64,000 bases of DNA. Source: Crossaster papposus. Taxonomy: Eukaryota; Echinodermata; Asteroidea; Velatida; Solasteridae. Shown here piece by piece: positions 61,291-64,000 of this stretch. A program made the translations under genes and the position numbers. The stretch spans positions 1,054,001 through 1,118,000 of the forward strand of contig JBAIAA010000433.1 of NCBI GenBank assembly GCA_037893245.1, in the 5' to 3' direction. The first letter of the stretch is position 1. Every line of letters begins with the position of its first letter. Below the pieces are notes generated by a model, which was not told the origin of the DNA, did not search any database, and saw only the letters and a program-made list of their open reading frames with translations.

Positions 61291-64000
61291 TAAGTGCTAT
61301 TAAATGAATCAAAGATGGCGGCGCACTAAACTGTACCGCGCCATTTTACGCGCCATTTTAGAACAGCAAGTCCACCGCATTTAATTTGTTGAAGTGGTTA
61401 CTGTATTTTAGGTAAATTTTCATTGTTTTGAGTCCCATGTTTCTCACCAAAGGCCCCAGTAAGTGCTATTAAAGGGTGCATGTGACTAAATAAGTGAAAA
61501 TGACTGCGCGCGAGCTCATTAATATTTTGTGATCCCTCCGGTAATTTTGAATAAGAGGTCCCTGGGGCCTATACATTGGACTGATTGTAGAAATAATTGT
61601 GGAAATCAAGAATTGGTGACCCGTGGCTTCCAACTCGGGGGATTTCGTTCACAGAAAAGACCAATACCAGGGTCTATTTCGCATAGAGGCGGGGGGCTAC
61701 ATTGATACCTGGGCCCAGAGCTGGGCCAACAGTTTAGGGGTGGTTTGTATAGAGGGGAGTATACAAACAATTCATTTGGTCAACCCCCATAAATTTGAAA
61801 AGAAAATTGTTCTAGGAGTCTTAATCTTTGATTTCCAGTCAAAAAATATGGCCACTCTACTCATGAGCGTTACCAGGCGGCGCTCTTTCTTTCAATTTTT
61901 GTGTTGGTTACAATGAGCGCCGTATTTAGTGTAGTGGAACCTATATGAATCAAAGATGGCGGCGCACTAAACTGTAGCGCGCCATTTTACGCGCCATTTT
62001 AGAACAGCAAGTCCACCGCATTTAATTTTTTGAAGTGGTTACTGTATTTTAGGTAAATTTTCATTGTTTTGAGTCCCATTTTTCTCACCAAAGGCCCCAG
62101 TAAGTGCTATTAAATGAATCAAAGATGGCGGCGCACTAAACTGTACCGCGCCATTTTACGCGCCATTTTAGAACAGCAAGTCCACCGCATTTAATTTTTT
62201 GAAGTGGTTACTGTATTTTAGGTAAATTTTCATTGTTTTGAGTCCCATGTTTCTCACCAAAGGCCCCAGTAAGTGCTATTAAAGGGTGCATGTGACTAAA
62301 TCAGTGAAAATGACTGCGCGCGAGCTCATTAATATTTTGTGATCCCTACGGTAATTTTGAATAAGAGGTCCCTGGGGCCTATACATTGGACTGATTGTAG
62401 AAATAATTGTGGAAATCAAGAATTGGTGACCCGTGGCTTCCAACTCGGGGGATTTCGTTCACAGAAAAGACCAATACCAGGGTCTATTTCGCATAGAGGC
62501 GGGGGGCTACATTGATACCTGGGCCCAGAGCTGGGCCACCAGTTTAGGGGTGGTTTGTATGGAGGGGAGTATACAAAAAATTCATTTGGTCAACCCCCAT
62601 AAATTTGAAAAGAAAATTGTTCTAGGAGTCTTAATCTTTGATTTCCAGTCAAAAAAATATGGCCACTCTGCGTCACCATGCGGCGCTCTTTCTTTCAATT
62701 TTTGTGTTGGTTACAATGAGCGCCGTATTTAGTGTAGTGGAAGCTATATGAATCAAAGATGGCGGCGCACTAAACTGTAGCGCGCCATTTTACGCGCCAT
62801 TTTAGAACAGCAAGTCCACCGCATTTAATTTTTTGAAGTGGTTACTGTATTTTAGGTAAATTTTCATTGTTTTGAGTCCCATTTTTCTCACCAAAGGCCC
62901 CAGAAAGTGCTATTAAATGAATCAAAGATGGCGGCGCACTAAACTGTACCGCGCCATTTTACCCGCCATTTTAGAACAGCAAGTCCACCGCATTTAATTT
63001 TTTTAAGTGGTTACTGTATTTTAGGTAAATTTTCATTGTTTTGAGTCCCATTTTTCTCACCAAAGGCCCCAGTAAGTGCTATTAAAGGGTGCATGAGACT
63101 AAATCAGTGAAAATGACTGCGCGCGAGCTCATTAATATTTTGTGATCCCTCCGGTAATTTTGAATAAGAGGTCCCTGGGGCCTATACATTGGACTGATTG
63201 TCGAAATAATTGTGGAAATCAAGAATTGGTGACCCGTGGCTTCCAACTCGGGGGATTTCGTTCACAGAAAAGACCAATACCAGGGTCTATTTTGCATAGA
63301 GACGGGGGGCTACATTGATACCTGGGCCCAGAGCTGGGCCACCAGTTTATGGGTGGTTTGTGTGGAGGGGAGTATAACAAATATTCATTTGGTCAACCCC
63401 CATAAATTTGAAAAGAAAATTGTTCTAGGAGTCTTAATCTTTGATTTCCAGTCAAACAAATAGGGCCACTCTACTCATGAGCGTCACCCTGCGGCGCTCT
63501 TTCTTTCAATTTTTGTGTTGGTTACAATGAGCGCCGTATTTAGTGTAGTGGAACCTATATGAATCAAAGATGGCGGCGCACTAAACTGTAGCGCGCCATT
63601 ACGCGCCATTTTAGAACAGCAAGTCCACCGCATTTAATTTGTTGAAGTGGTTACTGTATTTTAGGTAAATTTTCATTGTTTTGAGTCCCATTTTTCTCAC
63701 CAAAGGCCCCAGTAAGTGCTATTAAATGAATCAAAGATGGCGGCGCACTAAACTGTACCGCGCCATTTTACGCGCCATTTTAGAACAGCAAGTCCACCGC
63801 ATTTAATTTTTTGAAGTGGTTACTGTATTTTAGGTAAATTTTCATTGTTTTGAGTCCCATTTTTCTCACCAAAGGCCCCAGAAAGTGCTATTAAATGAAT
63901 CAAAGATGGCGGCGCACTAAACTGTACCGCGCCATTTTACCCGCCATTTTAGAACAGCAAGTCCACCGCATTTAATTTTTTTAAGTGGTTACTGTATTTT
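61291..64000 (+). repeat. A/B macrosatellite, right segment 7 (B60-B62), with a recombinant B
   Basis: B60 (61473) matches B37 at 40137 (offset 21336). B61 (62283) is a hybrid and B62 (63086) matches B59 at 60495. In B61 the left part is of the B38/B48 type (CCCTACGGTAATT, GGGTCTATTTCG, GAGGCGG, CCCAGAGCTGG) and the right part of the B33/B58 type (TTTGTATGGAGG, TATACAAAAAATTC, 8-bp deletion). The switch lies between 62530 and 62558. The array runs out of the window inside an A module, so it continues to the right. Confidence 0.92.

Noticed and set aside
33187-63463. Repeated 69-110-codon plus-strand frames of right-half B modules as genes
   Set aside because: They require GTG starts directly after an in-frame TGA, have no splice or promoter context, and are carried by a satellite.

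Overview
The window is repetitive, non-bacterial DNA with no operons, RNA genes or long coding sequences. Short interspersed elements, a truncated CR1/L2-like retrotransposon tail and frequent TAGGCCTA/TACATGTA words suggest a marine invertebrate animal, perhaps an echinoderm or relative. That assignment is an impression from composition, not a proof.

About 53.7 kb (1-22310 and 32613-64000) is one macrosatellite, all in the same orientation, built from two modules. Module A (~169 bp) runs from ATGAATCAAAG to GTGCTATTAA. Module B (~474 bp) runs from AGGGTGCATG to GTGGAACCTAT. The order is always one to four A copies followed by one B, never B-B, so B starts are spaced about 639, 808, 978 or 1147 bp. 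I count 62 B modules (one split by an insertion, one truncated) and about 130 A modules. The left half is more diverged. It mixes two B subtypes, alpha (6-bp deletion, GCCACAGGGG) and beta (CCAGTTTAGGGG), which alternate strictly from 14.9 kb. Four copies of a foldback MITE sit in it at the identical target site. The right half is beta only and strongly homogenised, with nested higher-order repeats of 639 bp (3 copies), 2331 bp (carrying the retrotransposon tail, 4 copies) and 3882 bp (2 copies).

A 10.3-kb foreign segment (22311-32612) interrupts one B module, and the flanking B sequence resumes after a repeated CTATTT. It consists of a ~10.0-kb element followed head to tail by a 263-bp deletion derivative with the same ends: 44 bp identical on the left, 73 bp identical on the right. 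Offset terminal inverted repeats, a hairpin near the 3' end, head-to-tail joining and internal minisatellites resemble Helitron2/Helentron-type rolling-circle elements, but no Rep/helicase or transposase is visible. Inside are a 27-bp minisatellite, a 24-bp minisatellite nested in ~520-bp blocks, a degenerate 19-bp repeat and one plausible first coding exon with a splice donor.

The most suggestive pattern is that every intact A module carries a good YY1-type core (AAGATGGCGGC) plus two inverted CCATTTT cores, while every B module carries a CTCF-like core (CACCAGGTGGCGCT or a variant), all in one orientation. This recalls architectural-protein macrosatellites such as human DXZ4, and is an inference from motif matching only.
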